A stretch of 64,000 bases of DNA from the NCBI RefSeq assembly GCF_002104765.1, contig NZ_NCXM01000003.1, positions 186,001 through 250,000 of the forward strand, given 5' to 3'. The DNA is from Mycolicibacterium vulneris. Lineage in GTDB: Bacteria; Actinomycetota; Actinomycetes; Mycobacteriales; Mycobacteriaceae. Positions 9,270-18,854 of the stretch are shown in pieces (the stretch's first letter is position 1; each line of letters starts with the position of its first letter). Both the position numbers and the translations under genes were made by a program. Under the pieces are notes generated by a model that saw only the letters and a program-made list of their open reading frames with translations, made no database searches and had not been told where the DNA came from.

Positions 9270-10555
9270 CGCGGGTTGTCCTTGCCCGGCGCGGGTTCCT
9301 TGGGTAGGCCCAGTACCCGCTCTCCGAGGATGTTCTTCATGATTTCCTCGGTGCCACCGAGGATCCGCAGGGCCGGCACCGACAACAGCAGCTCCGACCA
9401 GGCGTAGGTGCCCCACTCGCCGATGTCCGCGCTGATTTTGGGGCCGAGCACCTCAGCGGCGAAATGCGCTGCCCGCGTGAGATTCTGGGCGAACATCAGC
9501 TTGGAGACCGATCCCTCGGGGCCGGGATCCTGGCCGGCTTGAAGCCTCCGCAACGCCTGGTGGTTGAGGTACTGGCTGGCGGTCAGATCGGCGAGTAGCT
9601 TGGCGAGTTCGCGTCGCAGTGCACCGTCATCGAGGCGGCCGTTGACGTCCATCAGTTTGGTCAGAAAGGGTGGTGAGAGGGCGCGGGTCACCGAGTCGGA
9701 GCCCTCACCGCCAACGGTGGCGCGTTCGTTCATCAGGGTGGTCAGCGCGACGCGCCATCCGCCGTGCACCTCGCCGAGGCGGTGATCGTCGGGGACCCGC
9801 ACGTCGGTGAGGAAGACCTCGTTGAAGTCTGCGCCGCCGGTCATCTGCCGCAGTGGCCGCACCTCGACACCGGGTGCGGACATGTCCACCAGAAACGCGG
9901 TGATCCCCTTGTGCTTGGGCGCTTCAGAATCGGTGCGGCACAACGCCATCCCGATCTGCGCGTGCTGGGCGATCGACGTCCAGACTTTTTGACCGTTGAG
10001 GACCCATTCCTCACCGTCGGGGACCGCTTTGGTCTGGACGCTGGCCAGGTCGGATCCCGCGGCGGGTTCGCTGAACAGTTGACATGCGATGACCTCGCCG
10101 GAGTACATGGCCGGCAGGTAGCGGTCCTTGATGTGGTCGCGGGCGTGCGCCAGGATCGTCGGACCGATCATGCCCAGACCGATGACCGCGAGCACCCCGG
10201 TGTCGGGGACGTCGTACTGCGCTTCGATGCCGTCGTAGACCAGATCGTGGACGGCGGTCAACCCCGCGCCGCCATATTCGCGGGGGCCTGTGATCCAGCC
10301 GAATCCGGCGTCGTAGCGCTGGCGCTGCCAGGCGCGGGCCGCCGCCACGTTGGCGTGATCGATCTCGGGCGGGTCGCTGCTGAAGTATGCGATCCGGTCA
10401 GGTCCGGAACCCCATTCCACCGTTGCAACTTCGTCAGGACGGCGTTGGGCGCTGCTCTGCAGGAACTGTCGCGCCGCCTCGGCGAACGAAGCCAGATCCG
10501 CTGCGGCATTCGGCGCCGTCGCCCCACCCGACTTTGGGGTCGTTGATGCGGTCAT
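9266..10555 (-). CDS. acyl-CoA dehydrogenase, SEPAAGSD-type subunit
   Basis: 429 aa. Start ATG at 10555 overlaps the stop of the preceding gene (ATGA). Motifs: LFSEPAAGSDLASVQTKA, NGQKVWTSIAQ, and LGGTEEIMKNILGERVLGLPK at the C terminus. Partner of the 8145-9269 product in a presumed heteromeric dehydrogenase. Slightly longer than usual because of an extended low-complexity N terminus (TASTTPKSGGATAPNAAADL). Confidence 0.92.
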   Translation of the reverse strand: MTASTTPKSGGATAPNAAADLASFAEAARQFLQSSAQRRPDEVATVEWGSGPDRIAYFSSDPPEIDHANVAAARAWQRQRYDAGFGWITGPREYGGAGLTAVHDLVYDGIEAQYDVPDTGVLAVIGLGMIGPTILAHARDHIKDRYLPAMYSGEVIACQLFSEPAAGSDLASVQTKAVPDGEEWVLNGQKVWTSIAQHAQIGMALCRTDSEAPKHKGITAFLVDMSAPGVEVRPLRQMTGGADFNEVFLTDVRVPDDHRLGEVHGGWRVALTTLMNERATVGGEGSDSVTRALSPPFLTKLMDVNGRLDDGALRRELAKLLADLTASQYLNHQALRRLQAGQDPGPEGSVSKLMFAQNLTRAAHFAAEVLGPKISADIGEWGTYAWSELLLSVPALRILGGTEEIMKNILGERVLGLPKEPAPGKDNPR

Positions 10556-11559
10556 AACAACTCGAACGCCGAATCGGTCTCCTGGCCGTCGAGCACCGCA
10601 CTGCCGATCACTTCGGTCAGCGCCTGGTGTCCCCCGAGCAGCGCATCCAGCGCCGCGGCCCGTTCCACGTAGCGGTGGATGTCGCTTTCCCTGGTCAGGC
10701 CGATCGCGCCGAACACCTGAACGGCATGGCGCATCAGGACGGCCTGGGCCTGACCGGCGCGGGCTTTGGCGACGATCGCCGCCCACGGGTCGCCGTCGTT
10801 GCCGGCGACCGCGTAGGCGTTGTCGAGTACCGACCGAGCGCCGGCCATGGCGACGTACGCTTCGGCGAGGCGGTGGCGGACCGCTTGAAACGAGCCGATA
10901 GGCCTGCCGAACTGGACCCGCGCGCTCGCGTGCGCGAGCACCAATTCCAGCGCGGCCTCACACACTCCGAGGATCTCGGCCGCGAGCGCACGCCGTCCTG
11001 CCGCCACGGCACGATCCCAGGTCTTTCCGGCTGGGACCGCGCCGGTGCCCGCCGGGTACGACCCGGCCACCGTCCGCCAGTCCAGGTCGCTGTCAAAGCC
11101 CCGGATCGGGCTCTGCGACACCGTGAATTCGTCGGTTCGCACCACAAGGTACGCGACCGCGCCGCCGTCGAGTGTCACCGGGATCACGGCGTCCTGTGCA
11201 TCGCCGAGGGGACCCAGGACCAACCCGCGCAGCGGCTCGTCGCGGGACAAACTGACCAACCCATCCACCGGATGCGGATAGATGACGGCCCGATGCTGGC
11301 CACCGGCCACCGCAGCTGGCATCTCGGTGAGCACCACGTCGTCGAGCGCGCGCGAGGTGGCCAGTGCCCGACCGTGTTCGCCGAACAGCGTCATGAGTGC
11401 AAAGGCGGGGTCCTCGGCCAGAACGTCGGCCCACCCCAAATTCGCCAGCAACGGTGCCAAGTCCTGCCCGGCGCGGCGCCGACTGAACATCTCACGCAGG
11501 GATTTGGTGATCTCGGCTCGGGTCGCAGCGTCGAAACCCGTTTCCGTGTGGACGTTCAC
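10552..11559 (-). CDS. acyl-CoA dehydrogenase, FGRPIGxFQ-type subunit
   Basis: 335 aa from the GTG at 11559, which overlaps the stop of the upstream gene (GTGA). Motifs: VQFGRPIGSFQAVRHRLAEAYV and VQVFGAIGLTRESDIHRYVERA. The histidine of the usual QxHG is Phe here. No SEPxAGSD or GGTxEI motif. Second subunit of the pair with 11556-12737. Overlapping start and stop codons through this operon suggest tight translational coupling. Confidence 0.9.
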   Translation of the reverse strand: MNVHTETGFDAATRAEITKSLREMFSRRRAGQDLAPLLANLGWADVLAEDPAFALMTLFGEHGRALATSRALDDVVLTEMPAAVAGGQHRAVIYPHPVDGLVSLSRDEPLRGLVLGPLGDAQDAVIPVTLDGGAVAYLVVRTDEFTVSQSPIRGFDSDLDWRTVAGSYPAGTGAVPAGKTWDRAVAAGRRALAAEILGVCEAALELVLAHASARVQFGRPIGSFQAVRHRLAEAYVAMAGARSVLDNAYAVAGNDGDPWAAIVAKARAGQAQAVLMRHAVQVFGAIGLTRESDIHRYVERAAALDALLGGHQALTEVIGSAVLDGQETDSAFELL

Positions 11560-12737
11560 GCGGTGGTCTCCTTGGGCAGTCCCAGCACCCGGTCGGCGAT
11601 GATGCCGCGCTGCACCTCCGCGGAGCCACCCATGATCGTCGAGGCCCTGCTGTACCACCAGTCGTCACGCCAATGCGCGGCTGCAGGTCCGTCTCCGAAC
11701 AGGAACTCGCAAGGCATCAGGTCGCGGGCCAGGTCGTGTAGCGCGGTCTCCGCGGTCGCCAACAGAATCTTGTCGACGCTGGCCTCGGGCCCCACGGCTT
11801 CACCTGCGGCAAGCCGGCGCACGGTTTGCGCGCTGCGCGCTTTGAGGGTGACGATGTCGGCGTAACACTGGCCGAGCCGGCGCACACCGCCGTCGGGCAG
11901 TTCGGCCAGGGTGTCCCGCAGGTCCCGCAGCTTGCGTGCAGCGACCGTCGCGCTCAGCCACGCGTACATCGCCCGCTCGAACTGCAACAAGAACATCGCG
12001 ACCTGCCAACCCTGCCCCTCGGCCCCGACCAGCCGTGACGCGGGCACCACGACGTCGTCGAAGAACACCTCCGACAACTCGTTTTGGCCGCTGGCCAACG
12101 TGATCGGGCGGATGGAAATCCCCGGGGTATCGGTGTCGATCATGATCATCGTCAGCCCGCGGTGGCGACTCTCCAGGGTGCCGGTCCGCAGCAGAGCGAT
12201 CAGGCGGCGGGCCGTAACCCCGTGGCTGGTCCAGATCTTCTGGCCGGAAACGACGTAGGTGTCACCGTCTCGACGCGCGCGGCAGCGCAGTCCGGCGAGG
12301 TCACTGCCGGCGTCGGGCTCGGAGAACGACTGCGACCACCACTCCTCGCCTGCCAGGTAGGCCCGCAGGTATTCGGCCGCCAAGTCGGGGGCGAAATGCA
12401 ACACAGCCGGCCCCAGCACCTCGAGCAGCATCTGTTGCTCGGGCACGTCGACTCCGGCGGCGCTGAGTTCGTCGTAGAGCACGGCGCGGTGTCGCTCGTC
12501 GCCACCGAAACCGCCGGCCGCCTGCGGCCAGCCGTACCTACTCCAGCCACTGGCAAAGAGCTGCGCCATCAGCGCCGCGTGCTCGGCCATGTGATCTTCG
12601 GTCGTGGGATAGTGGGTGCCGCGCCACCGCTGCAGTGCCGGCTCGCCGCGGACGTAGCTGCGCACCGCCTGCCGGTAGGCCCACAGGTCGTCGGTGAAGA
12701 TCTGCTGCTCGGTAACACTCGGCGAACCGGTCGTCAT
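11556..12737 (-). CDS. acyl-CoA dehydrogenase, SEPDAGSD-type subunit
   Basis: 393 aa. Motifs: QSFSEPDAGSDLAGLRCRA, SGQKIWTSHG and the C-terminal IMGGSAEVQRGIIADRVLGLPKE, in which the usual GGTxEI reads GGSAEV. Its start overlaps the stop of the crotonase gene upstream (ATGA). Presumed partner of the 10552-11559 product. Confidence 0.92.
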   Translation of the reverse strand: MTTGSPSVTEQQIFTDDLWAYRQAVRSYVRGEPALQRWRGTHYPTTEDHMAEHAALMAQLFASGWSRYGWPQAAGGFGGDERHRAVLYDELSAAGVDVPEQQMLLEVLGPAVLHFAPDLAAEYLRAYLAGEEWWSQSFSEPDAGSDLAGLRCRARRDGDTYVVSGQKIWTSHGVTARRLIALLRTGTLESRHRGLTMIMIDTDTPGISIRPITLASGQNELSEVFFDDVVVPASRLVGAEGQGWQVAMFLLQFERAMYAWLSATVAARKLRDLRDTLAELPDGGVRRLGQCYADIVTLKARSAQTVRRLAAGEAVGPEASVDKILLATAETALHDLARDLMPCEFLFGDGPAAAHWRDDWWYSRASTIMGGSAEVQRGIIADRVLGLPKETTA

Positions 12738-13540
12738 GAGGGCGACTCTGCTTTGGCTGCCCTGGCTTTCGCGCGCTCCAAGAAGTTGGTGATCAGCGCC
12801 TGATGTTCCACGGTTTCGAAGGAGTCGAACTCCTCGGACAGCGCGTACTCCAGCACACCCGCGACGGCGCGCTTGATGTGCATGTTCAACGCCCGCTTGG
12901 TGCTCTGCACGGCTTGGGGCGGCAGAGTGGCGATCCGCTGTGCGACCGCCAGCGCCTCCTCCAACAGGTCAGTATCAGGCACCACTCGGTTGGCCAGACC
13001 GAGCGCCACCGCCTGCTCGGCGGGTATCCGCTCGCTGGTGAGCAGATACTCCTTGGCGCGCAGCATGCTCATCAGCAACGGCCACGTCGGCGCTCCGCCA
13101 TCGGCGGCGGTCAGACCGACACTGACATGCGGGTCGGAAATATAGGCACTTTCCGCGATGAGCACGATGTCGCTGAGCACCGCCAGATTGCAGCCCAATC
13201 CGACCGCCGGACCATTGACCGCGGCCACCACCGGCAACGGAAAGTCAACCATCTCCGTCAGCAGACGCCGGGCACCGTCGATCTCGCGGCGGCGCCGCGG
13301 CCGGTCACCCCATAACTCCACGAAATGCTCGAAGTCTCCGCCGGCACTGAAGGCGCGACCCGCCCCGGTCAGCACGACCGCACGGGCTTCGCCGTCTTGG
13401 GCAAGGTGACCCCACACCGACTGCAAGGCGCTGTGCAGCGCCTCGTTTGTGGCGTTTAACGCCTCCGGCCGGTTCAAGGTGACGACACGGACCGCGCCGC
13501 GCGACTCGATCAGCAACTCGGGCTCGAAAGGATTCTGCAT
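12734..13540 (-). CDS. enoyl-CoA hydratase/isomerase (crotonase family)
   Basis: 268 aa from the ATG at 13540; the frame is open further upstream but that extension runs through the promoter region and a candidate operator. Oxyanion-hole segments AFSAGGDFEHF and GPAVGLGCNLAVLSDIVLIA. First gene of the minus-strand operon 13540-8145, which encodes this crotonase and two acyl-CoA dehydrogenase pairs. A TTGAC-N6-GTCAA palindrome lies 77 bp upstream of its start. Confidence 0.91.
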   Translation of the reverse strand: MQNPFEPELLIESRGAVRVVTLNRPEALNATNEALHSALQSVWGHLAQDGEARAVVLTGAGRAFSAGGDFEHFVELWGDRPRRRREIDGARRLLTEMVDFPLPVVAAVNGPAVGLGCNLAVLSDIVLIAESAYISDPHVSVGLTAADGGAPTWPLLMSMLRAKEYLLTSERIPAEQAVALGLANRVVPDTDLLEEALAVAQRIATLPPQAVQSTKRALNMHIKRAVAGVLEYALSEEFDSFETVEHQALITNFLERAKARAAKAESPS

Positions 13541-13616
13541 TGACTCCCCATCACTCGCGCATCGCGCACCCCGGCACAGCATCTGGCGGCGCCTCTCCCG
13601 CATCGTAACCCATTCG

Positions 13617-13632
13617 TTGACGAGTTTGTCAA
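13617..13632. promoter_or_regulatory. TTGAC-N6-GTCAA operator 1
   Basis: Reads TTGACGAGTTTGTCAA, a 16-bp inverted repeat, 77 bp upstream of the crotonase start at 13540. One of four copies confined to the two divergent promoter regions of the catabolic cluster. Regulator unknown; the shape suits a TetR or GntR dimer. Confidence 0.7.
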
Positions 13633-13705
13633 CCAGTGTTGGCACCTCTGCCGCCACCTTGAATCCGGTCGCTGTAATGCCAGCTCAGTGCCCTAGATCA
13701 GCTTC

Positions 13706-13721
13706 TTGACGGTTTTGTCAA
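13706..13721. promoter_or_regulatory. TTGAC-N6-GTCAA operator 2
   Basis: Reads TTGACGGTTTTGTCAA, 49 bp upstream of the amidohydrolase start at 13771 and on the other side of the same divergent region from operator 1. Shares the outer TTGAC/GTCAA arms and a T-rich right half with the other copies. Confidence 0.7.
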
Positions 13722-13770
13722 TTCGCTCTACCCTCAGCCAGACAACGTCTAACTCGAGGTGGAATCAAGC

Positions 13771-14988
13771 GTGGACAACTTCCCCAACGCCCCAATTTTC
13801 GATGCCGATCAGCACATGTACGAGACACCCGACGCGCTGACCAAGCACCTGCCCGAACGGTTCCGCAAGGCGGTGCAGTTCGTCCAGATCGGGCGGCACA
13901 CCCGAATCTCCATCTTGGACAAGATCACCGACTTCATCCCCAACCCCACCTTTGACCGCGTCGCGGCCCCCGGAGCCCATGAGAAGTTTTACGCCGGAAA
14001 CAACCCCGAGGGACTGAGCCTGCGGGAGATGACCGGAGAACCGATCGACTCGATCCCCGCCTTCCGCAACCCCGCCGCCCGGATCGACATGATGAACGCC
14101 CACGGCGTGGACGAAGCACTGGTCTACCCGACGCTGGCTAACCTCGTCGAGCACTCGGCCGCCGAGGACCCCGAACTCGTCGTTGCGATCATCCACGCCC
14201 TCAACCAGTGGATGCTCGAAACCTGGGGCTACACCTACGACAACCGGCTCTACATGACCCCGGTCATCACCGCAGCCCTCGTCGACGACGCGCGCCGCGA
14301 GCTGGCGTACGTCCTGGAAAACGGGGCCAAAGCGGTGCTGATGAAACCAGCACCAGTGAAGGGCTACCGAGGTTGGCGCTCGCCGGCTCTCCCCGAATTC
14401 GACCCGTTCTGGAGCGACGTCGAGCAAGCAGGCATACCCGTGGTGCTGCACGCCAGCCAACCCCCACTGGACAGCTACATCAAGCGGTGGGAACCGGCAG
14501 GCTCGGGCAGCTTCTTCGAAATGGGCGCCTTCCGCTGGATAGTGCTGGGCCACCGCGAAATCGCCGACATGCTGACCAGTCTCATCTGCCACGGCACCTT
14601 GACCCGCTTCCCGAAACTGCGGATCGCCAGCGTCGAGAACGGCAGCGCATGGATCCGCCAGCTGTTCGAGGACTTCGAGAGCATGTACGCCAAGATGCCC
14701 CAAGCCTTCGAAGAACACCCCCTGGAGGTGTTCCGCCGCAACATCTGGGTCAGTCCCTTCTGGGAGGGCTCCGTTGAAGACGTCGTCACCCGCGTCGGCT
14801 GGGACAGAGTGCTCTTTGGCTCCGATTACCCCCACCCCGAAGGGCTCGCCGAACCCAAGGACTACTACAGATACGCCGAAGGCATGGACGAACAGCGCAC
14901 CCGAGACTTCATGGGAGACAATGCACGCCGACTCCTCGGCATCCCCATCCGCAACCCGCAACCCACCCGCACCCTCACAACCGCCTGA
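13771..14988 (+). CDS. amidohydrolase-family (ACMSD-like) TIM-barrel metal hydrolase/decarboxylase
   Basis: About 405 aa. GTG at 13771 is preferred because GAGGTGGA lies about 8 bp upstream; GTG 13759 is an alternative. N-terminal FDADQHMYE is the metal-binding DxDxH-type segment; VLHASQPP, the region around ICHG, and LFGSDYPHPEG supply the later His and Asp ligands. The family (amidohydrolase 2) includes decarboxylases and C-C hydrolases acting on ring-derived acids. It starts the plus-strand operon 13771-17360 with an SDR and a CoA-transferase. Substrate unknown. Confidence 0.87.
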   Translation: MDNFPNAPIFDADQHMYETPDALTKHLPERFRKAVQFVQIGRHTRISILDKITDFIPNPTFDRVAAPGAHEKFYAGNNPEGLSLREMTGEPIDSIPAFRNPAARIDMMNAHGVDEALVYPTLANLVEHSAAEDPELVVAIIHALNQWMLETWGYTYDNRLYMTPVITAALVDDARRELAYVLENGAKAVLMKPAPVKGYRGWRSPALPEFDPFWSDVEQAGIPVVLHASQPPLDSYIKRWEPAGSGSFFEMGAFRWIVLGHREIADMLTSLICHGTLTRFPKLRIASVENGSAWIRQLFEDFESMYAKMPQAFEEHPLEVFRRNIWVSPFWEGSVEDVVTRVGWDRVLFGSDYPHPEGLAEPKDYYRYAEGMDEQRTRDFMGDNARRLLGIPIRNPQPTRTLTTA

Positions 14989-15102
14989 TGTAAGTGGGCA
15001 AGTTGGTCGCCTCCTACAAGGGCTGGAACCTGCACGGGCCAATCTCCAATCCTTGTCGTGGTTGACCCTCAACGGCAGCAACCCAGAAACGGAGACGTCA
15101 CA

Positions 15103-15798
15103 GTGAAGCAGGTACTCGTTATCGGCGCGGCGGGAGATGTCGGACGGGGGGTGGCGGGCGCACTCGCGGCGACCGGCTGGCAAGTACTCGGCGCCGGACG
15201 TTCAGCGGAAAAGCTCCGCGACCTTAGTGACGAGGTCCGCCGACTGACTCCGGATGCTCAACTGACCACCCTTGTTGGCGATTTGGCGACCGAAACTAGT
15301 ACCCGAGGCCTAGCCGACGACGCCCGCGCCGACCAACTCGACGCCGTGGTGACCACGATCGGCGCACCGTGGCCGGCGAGACCCCTCACACAGTGCACCT
15401 TCGACGACATCGCTGAGTACTTTGATCGCTACTTGCGGTTACATTTCAATGCCGCGAAAGTGTTCCTGCCGCTGCTGAAGTCGAATGCGGTGTACCTGGC
15501 GGTCGGTGGAGGAATGGCCGATGCCGTGTTTCCCAATTTGGTGCCGCTATCGATGACCCAGGCGGCCCAACGATCCCTGATACGAGGCTTCGCCAAGGAA
15601 TCCCGCGGATCCGGCGTGCATATCCGGGAGCTGATGATCGCCTCCCACGTCAACGGCCGATCGACGCGCGACGTCGCCGAGCCAGACTGGCTGACCGATC
15701 AGGAAATCGGATCCCGCGCGTTGGAAATCGTCTCTGACATCGATGCGTTTCCCGGAACAATCGTCACCATCTCCCCGCAAAATCGTGTGGCTCCCTAA
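15103..15798 (+). CDS. SDR-like NAD(P)-binding protein without the catalytic Tyr
   Basis: 231 aa from GTG 15103, preceded by AACGGAGA. The Rossmann glycine motif is clear (VIGAAGDVGRG) and the fold looks like a short SDR, but where YxxxK is expected the sequence reads SMTQAAQRSLIRGF, so Tyr and Lys are both gone. It may be a binding protein, use an atypical mechanism, or be degenerate. It lies 114 bp after the amidohydrolase and 138 bp before the CoA-transferase genes. Confidence 0.8.
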   Translation: MKQVLVIGAAGDVGRGVAGALAATGWQVLGAGRSAEKLRDLSDEVRRLTPDAQLTTLVGDLATETSTRGLADDARADQLDAVVTTIGAPWPARPLTQCTFDDIAEYFDRYLRLHFNAAKVFLPLLKSNAVYLAVGGGMADAVFPNLVPLSMTQAAQRSLIRGFAKESRGSGVHIRELMIASHVNGRSTRDVAEPDWLTDQEIGSRALEIVSDIDAFPGTIVTISPQNRVAP

Positions 15799-15936
15799 GG
15801 AAAATCAGCTACACGCGCAACGCCAATGACCCGGTTGTCGAAATCGTTCCGCGACCCCACAGGAGCGGCGATCAGCGCGGGATTCACCGCTTAACCGGTT
15901 CGACGAGTGGACTCGATGCGCGCGAAAGGGATTCTC

Positions 15937-16704
15937 ATGAGATCGAAGGTGTACAGCTCGGCCGCCGAGGCCGTCGTGGACATCACCGACGGTGCCACCC
16001 TGGCCGTCGGAGGATTCGGCCTGTGCGGCATCCCAGACCGGCTGATCGAGGCGATCGCGCAGTCCTCCGCGACCAACCTCGAGGTCTTCTCCAACAACTG
16101 CGGGGTCGACGGTGTTGGGCTGGGCGTCCTGCTCTGCCTCGGCCGGATCCGACGCGTCACCGCCTCCTACGTCGGCGAGAACAAAGAGTTCGCCCGCCAA
16201 TACCTCGCCGGCGAACTCGAAGTCGAATTGACCCCGCAGGGCACCCTGGCCGAACGCCTGCGAGCCGGTGGTGCGGGCATCCCCGCGTTCTTCACGCCGG
16301 CAGGTGTGGGCAGCCCCGTATCCGACGGCGGGCTCCCCTGGCGCTACGCCGAGGACGGATCGGTCGCGGTCGCCTCACCCCCCAAGGAGGTTCGCGAGTT
16401 CGCCGGCAAGCGCTATGTCCTGGAGGAGTCGATCAACGCCGACTTCGCGCTCGTGCACGCCCTGCGCGGTGACACCGACGGCAACCTCGTCTTCAACAAG
16501 ACGGCGATGAACTTCAACCCACTGGCCGCGATGGCCGGACGCATCACCATCGCCCAAGTCGAAGAGCTGGTGGCACCAGGTGAGATCGACCCGGCCGCAG
16601 TGCATCTGGCCGGCGTCTTCGTCCAGCGCATCGTGCACACCGGACCACAGCACAAAAAGATCGAGAAACGCACCGTGCGCGGGCCGCAAGGACCGGCCCA
16701 ATGA
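15937..16704 (+). CDS. 3-oxoacid CoA-transferase, subunit A
   Basis: 255 aa from ATG 15937, chosen for AAAGGG seven bases upstream; ATG 15916 and an earlier in-frame start at 15907 are possible. The alpha-subunit glycine signature is [15 protein letters not shown], followed by the family's SNNCGVDG. Transfers CoA from succinyl-CoA or similar to a 3-oxoacid together with the B subunit encoded next. The stop overlaps the next start (ATGA). A role in releasing or activating 3-oxoacids made by the local pathway is inferred. Confidence 0.9.
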   Translation: MRSKVYSSAAEAVVDITDGATLAVGGFGLCGIPDRLIEAIAQSSATNLEVFSNNCGVDGVGLGVLLCLGRIRRVTASYVGENKEFARQYLAGELEVELTPQGTLAERLRAGGAGIPAFFTPAGVGSPVSDGGLPWRYAEDGSVAVASPPKEVREFAGKRYVLEESINADFALVHALRGDTDGNLVFNKTAMNFNPLAAMAGRITIAQVEELVAPGEIDPAAVHLAGVFVQRIVHTGPQHKKIEKRTVRGPQGPAQ

Positions 16705-17360
16705 CCGACTCGACCCCCACCGGGTGGAACCGCAACGAGATGGCCGCCCGCGCCGCGGCGGAAATGGTCGACGGCGAGTACGTCAACCTCGGTATCGGTC
16801 TACCCACGCTCATTCCAGGCCACCTCAGCGGCGACGTCAACGTCACCCTGCACTCCGAGAACGGCATCCTGGGGACCGGCCCGTATCCAGAACAGGACGA
16901 CGTCGACCCCGATCTGATCAACGCGGGCAAAGAGACCGTGACGGTCAATCCCGGTGCAGCGTATTTCGATTCAGCGCTCTCATTCGGGATGATCCGCGGC
17001 GGCCACATCGACACCGCGGTGCTCGGCGGCATGCAAGTGTCCAAAAACGGCGACCTGGCCAACTGGATGGTGCCCGGCAAGATGGTCAAAGGCATGGGCG
17101 GGGCGATGGACCTGGTTCACGGTGCAGCCCGGGTCATCGTCGTCATGGAGCACACCGACCGAGCGGGCAACCCGAAAATCGTCGAGACCTGCACCCTGCC
17201 GCTCACCGGTCAAGGCGTCGTCAATCGCATCATCACCAACCTCTGCGTCATCGACGTACCCGGCGACGGCACCCTGGTGCTGCGCGAACTGGCGCCCGGC
17301 GTCACCGAGACCGACGTCATCGCCGCAACCGGCGCCGACCTCGTCATCGACATCACCTAA
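16701..17360 (+). CDS. 3-oxoacid CoA-transferase, subunit B
   Basis: 219 aa, full length for bacterial ScoB/AtoA-type subunits. Contains [11 protein letters not shown] and SENGILG, in which the Glu forms the covalent glutamyl-CoA intermediate. This distinguishes a true transferase from the related IpdB hydrolase only weakly. Pairs with the upstream subunit through a 4-bp overlap. Last gene of the operon; the next gene to the right is convergent. Confidence 0.9.
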   Translation: MTDSTPTGWNRNEMAARAAAEMVDGEYVNLGIGLPTLIPGHLSGDVNVTLHSENGILGTGPYPEQDDVDPDLINAGKETVTVNPGAAYFDSALSFGMIRGGHIDTAVLGGMQVSKNGDLANWMVPGKMVKGMGGAMDLVHGAARVIVVMEHTDRAGNPKIVETCTLPLTGQGVVNRIITNLCVIDVPGDGTLVLRELAPGVTETDVIAATGADLVIDIT

Positions 17361-17457
17361 CGCGCCGCTGTCAAATCAGCCGAGACGCTCAACGACATCC
17401 GCAACGCCTGCGTCTGGGCGACCTGGGGCCACCCGGGCAAAGGCATTGCGGTCAAGC

Positions 17458-18693
17458 CTAGTTCGTGTCACCAACGCGCGGCCCCGGCGTGAACCTCACC
17501 GGCAGCTCCCGAACGGCGAAAACCTCCCCTGCGTCCTCAAACATCTTCGCCTCGCCCGCCAGTTCGAAGTCAGGCAACCGCTGCAGCACCTGCGTCGTCA
17601 TGACCTCGAACATCATCTTGGCGTAGTGCGAGCCCAAACACCGGTGCATACCCACCCCGAACGCCATGTGCTTCTTGGCATTCGGCCGGGACAGGTCCAG
17701 GTCATCGGGGTTGGCGAACATCACCGGGTCCCGGTTGGCGGCCGCCCACATCAGGATCGCACGATCACCCTGGCATAGCGGCTGGCCGAAGAACTCGGCA
17801 TCACGGGAGACCGTGCGCGCCAGGCCCAGAGTCGGCGTGTACAACCGCAGTAGCTCGTCGACGGATTTCTTCACCAGGTCCGGGTCGGCGATGAACTGCT
17901 GCCGCAATTCGGTGTCCGTGCACAGCCGCAACAGCACGTTGCCGGTGAAGCCGCTGGTAGTATCCATGCCGCCCAACATCATCAGCACCGTGTACATGGT
18001 GACCTGGGTATCGTCGAGCGGCTTGCCATCGACGGTGCCACGCAGGATGTCGCTGAACAGGTCGTCACCAAGGCCCTCGGCGCGCCGTTGCTCCATGTGA
18101 GTGACGATCTCGCCGAACATCTCCATGCCAGCCACCCCGGCCTTCTCCGGGTCATGGGCGCGATCATGCACCATCGAGTGCACCCAACGCACCCACTTCG
18201 AGTGCCGCGATTCGTCAAACTTCAACAGTCGCAGGATCAGTCGCGCCGGCAGCGGCGTCGTCAACTCACCGACGAGATCGGCGTGGCCACGCACGATGAA
18301 GGCGTCTATCGCCTCATTGGTCATCTCGATGGCAGCGTCGCGGAACCGCTCGGCGGACCCCGGAGAAAACCTTTTGAGAGTAACGTCGCGCAGCTTCTGG
18401 GTTTCCGGGGGGTCAGACTCGATCGGCAGGATCGGAAGGGGTAACTCGCTAGCAGGCACTGCGATCGAGGGGTAGGAATTGAACAGATCGTCGTTTCTGG
18501 CGGCCTCGAAAACCGAGGCATAGTCCACCAGCGCCCAGAAACCCTCATAGTGGTAGGAATGCGCGACCGGGCAACCCGACTCGCGCATCTCGCGAAACCT
18601 GCCGTGCGGATCCTCGCGAAACCCGGGCGAGTGGTGATCAAGGTCCACCTCGGCGCGCCAGCGTGGCTCGGACTCGGCTTTCGTGTCGGTCAT
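17458..18693 (-). CDS. cytochrome P450
   Basis: 411 aa soluble bacterial P450. ATG 18693 (MTDTKAES) is preferred; ATG 18699 and 18708 are in frame. Oxygen-binding I-helix GGMDTTSG, ExxR in DELLRLYTP, and the haem loop FGVGMHRCLG with the axial Cys near residue 351. No ferredoxin or reductase gene is adjacent. It is divergent from the MmgE/PrpD gene across a region with two TTGAC-N6-GTCAA operators, so it is probably co-regulated with the rest of the cluster and hydroxylates the substrate or an intermediate. The CYP family is not assigned. Confidence 0.94.
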   Translation of the reverse strand: MTDTKAESEPRWRAEVDLDHHSPGFREDPHGRFREMRESGCPVAHSYHYEGFWALVDYASVFEAARNDDLFNSYPSIAVPASELPLPILPIESDPPETQKLRDVTLKRFSPGSAERFRDAAIEMTNEAIDAFIVRGHADLVGELTTPLPARLILRLLKFDESRHSKWVRWVHSMVHDRAHDPEKAGVAGMEMFGEIVTHMEQRRAEGLGDDLFSDILRGTVDGKPLDDTQVTMYTVLMMLGGMDTTSGFTGNVLLRLCTDTELRQQFIADPDLVKKSVDELLRLYTPTLGLARTVSRDAEFFGQPLCQGDRAILMWAAANRDPVMFANPDDLDLSRPNAKKHMAFGVGMHRCLGSHYAKMMFEVMTTQVLQRLPDFELAGEAKMFEDAGEVFAVRELPVRFTPGPRVGDTN

Positions 18694-18765
18694 CGGCATG
18701 AGTCCCATCGTTGGGCGATCTGCAAACGTCTGGCGGCACCGTCTCGCTGCATGCTAGCTTACCTC

Positions 18766-18781
18766 TTGACAGTTTTGTCAA
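18766..18781. promoter_or_regulatory. TTGAC-N6-GTCAA operator 3
   Basis: Reads TTGACAGTTTTGTCAA (inverted repeat extended to TTGACA/TGTCAA), 72 bp upstream of the P450 start at 18693. Confidence 0.7.
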
Positions 18782-18854
18782 CTTCCTAAAGTGGCGTCCG
18801 ACCGGCTGCGAACAATATCGCATCGTTGCAGCTGATCGACGCTAGCGATGCTTG

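Noticed and set aside
13765..15183. Long minus-strand ORF opposite the amidohydrolase
   Set aside because: Antisense shadow: its Val/Gly/Asp-rich translation mirrors the codon bias of the plus-strand gene, which has clear motifs.
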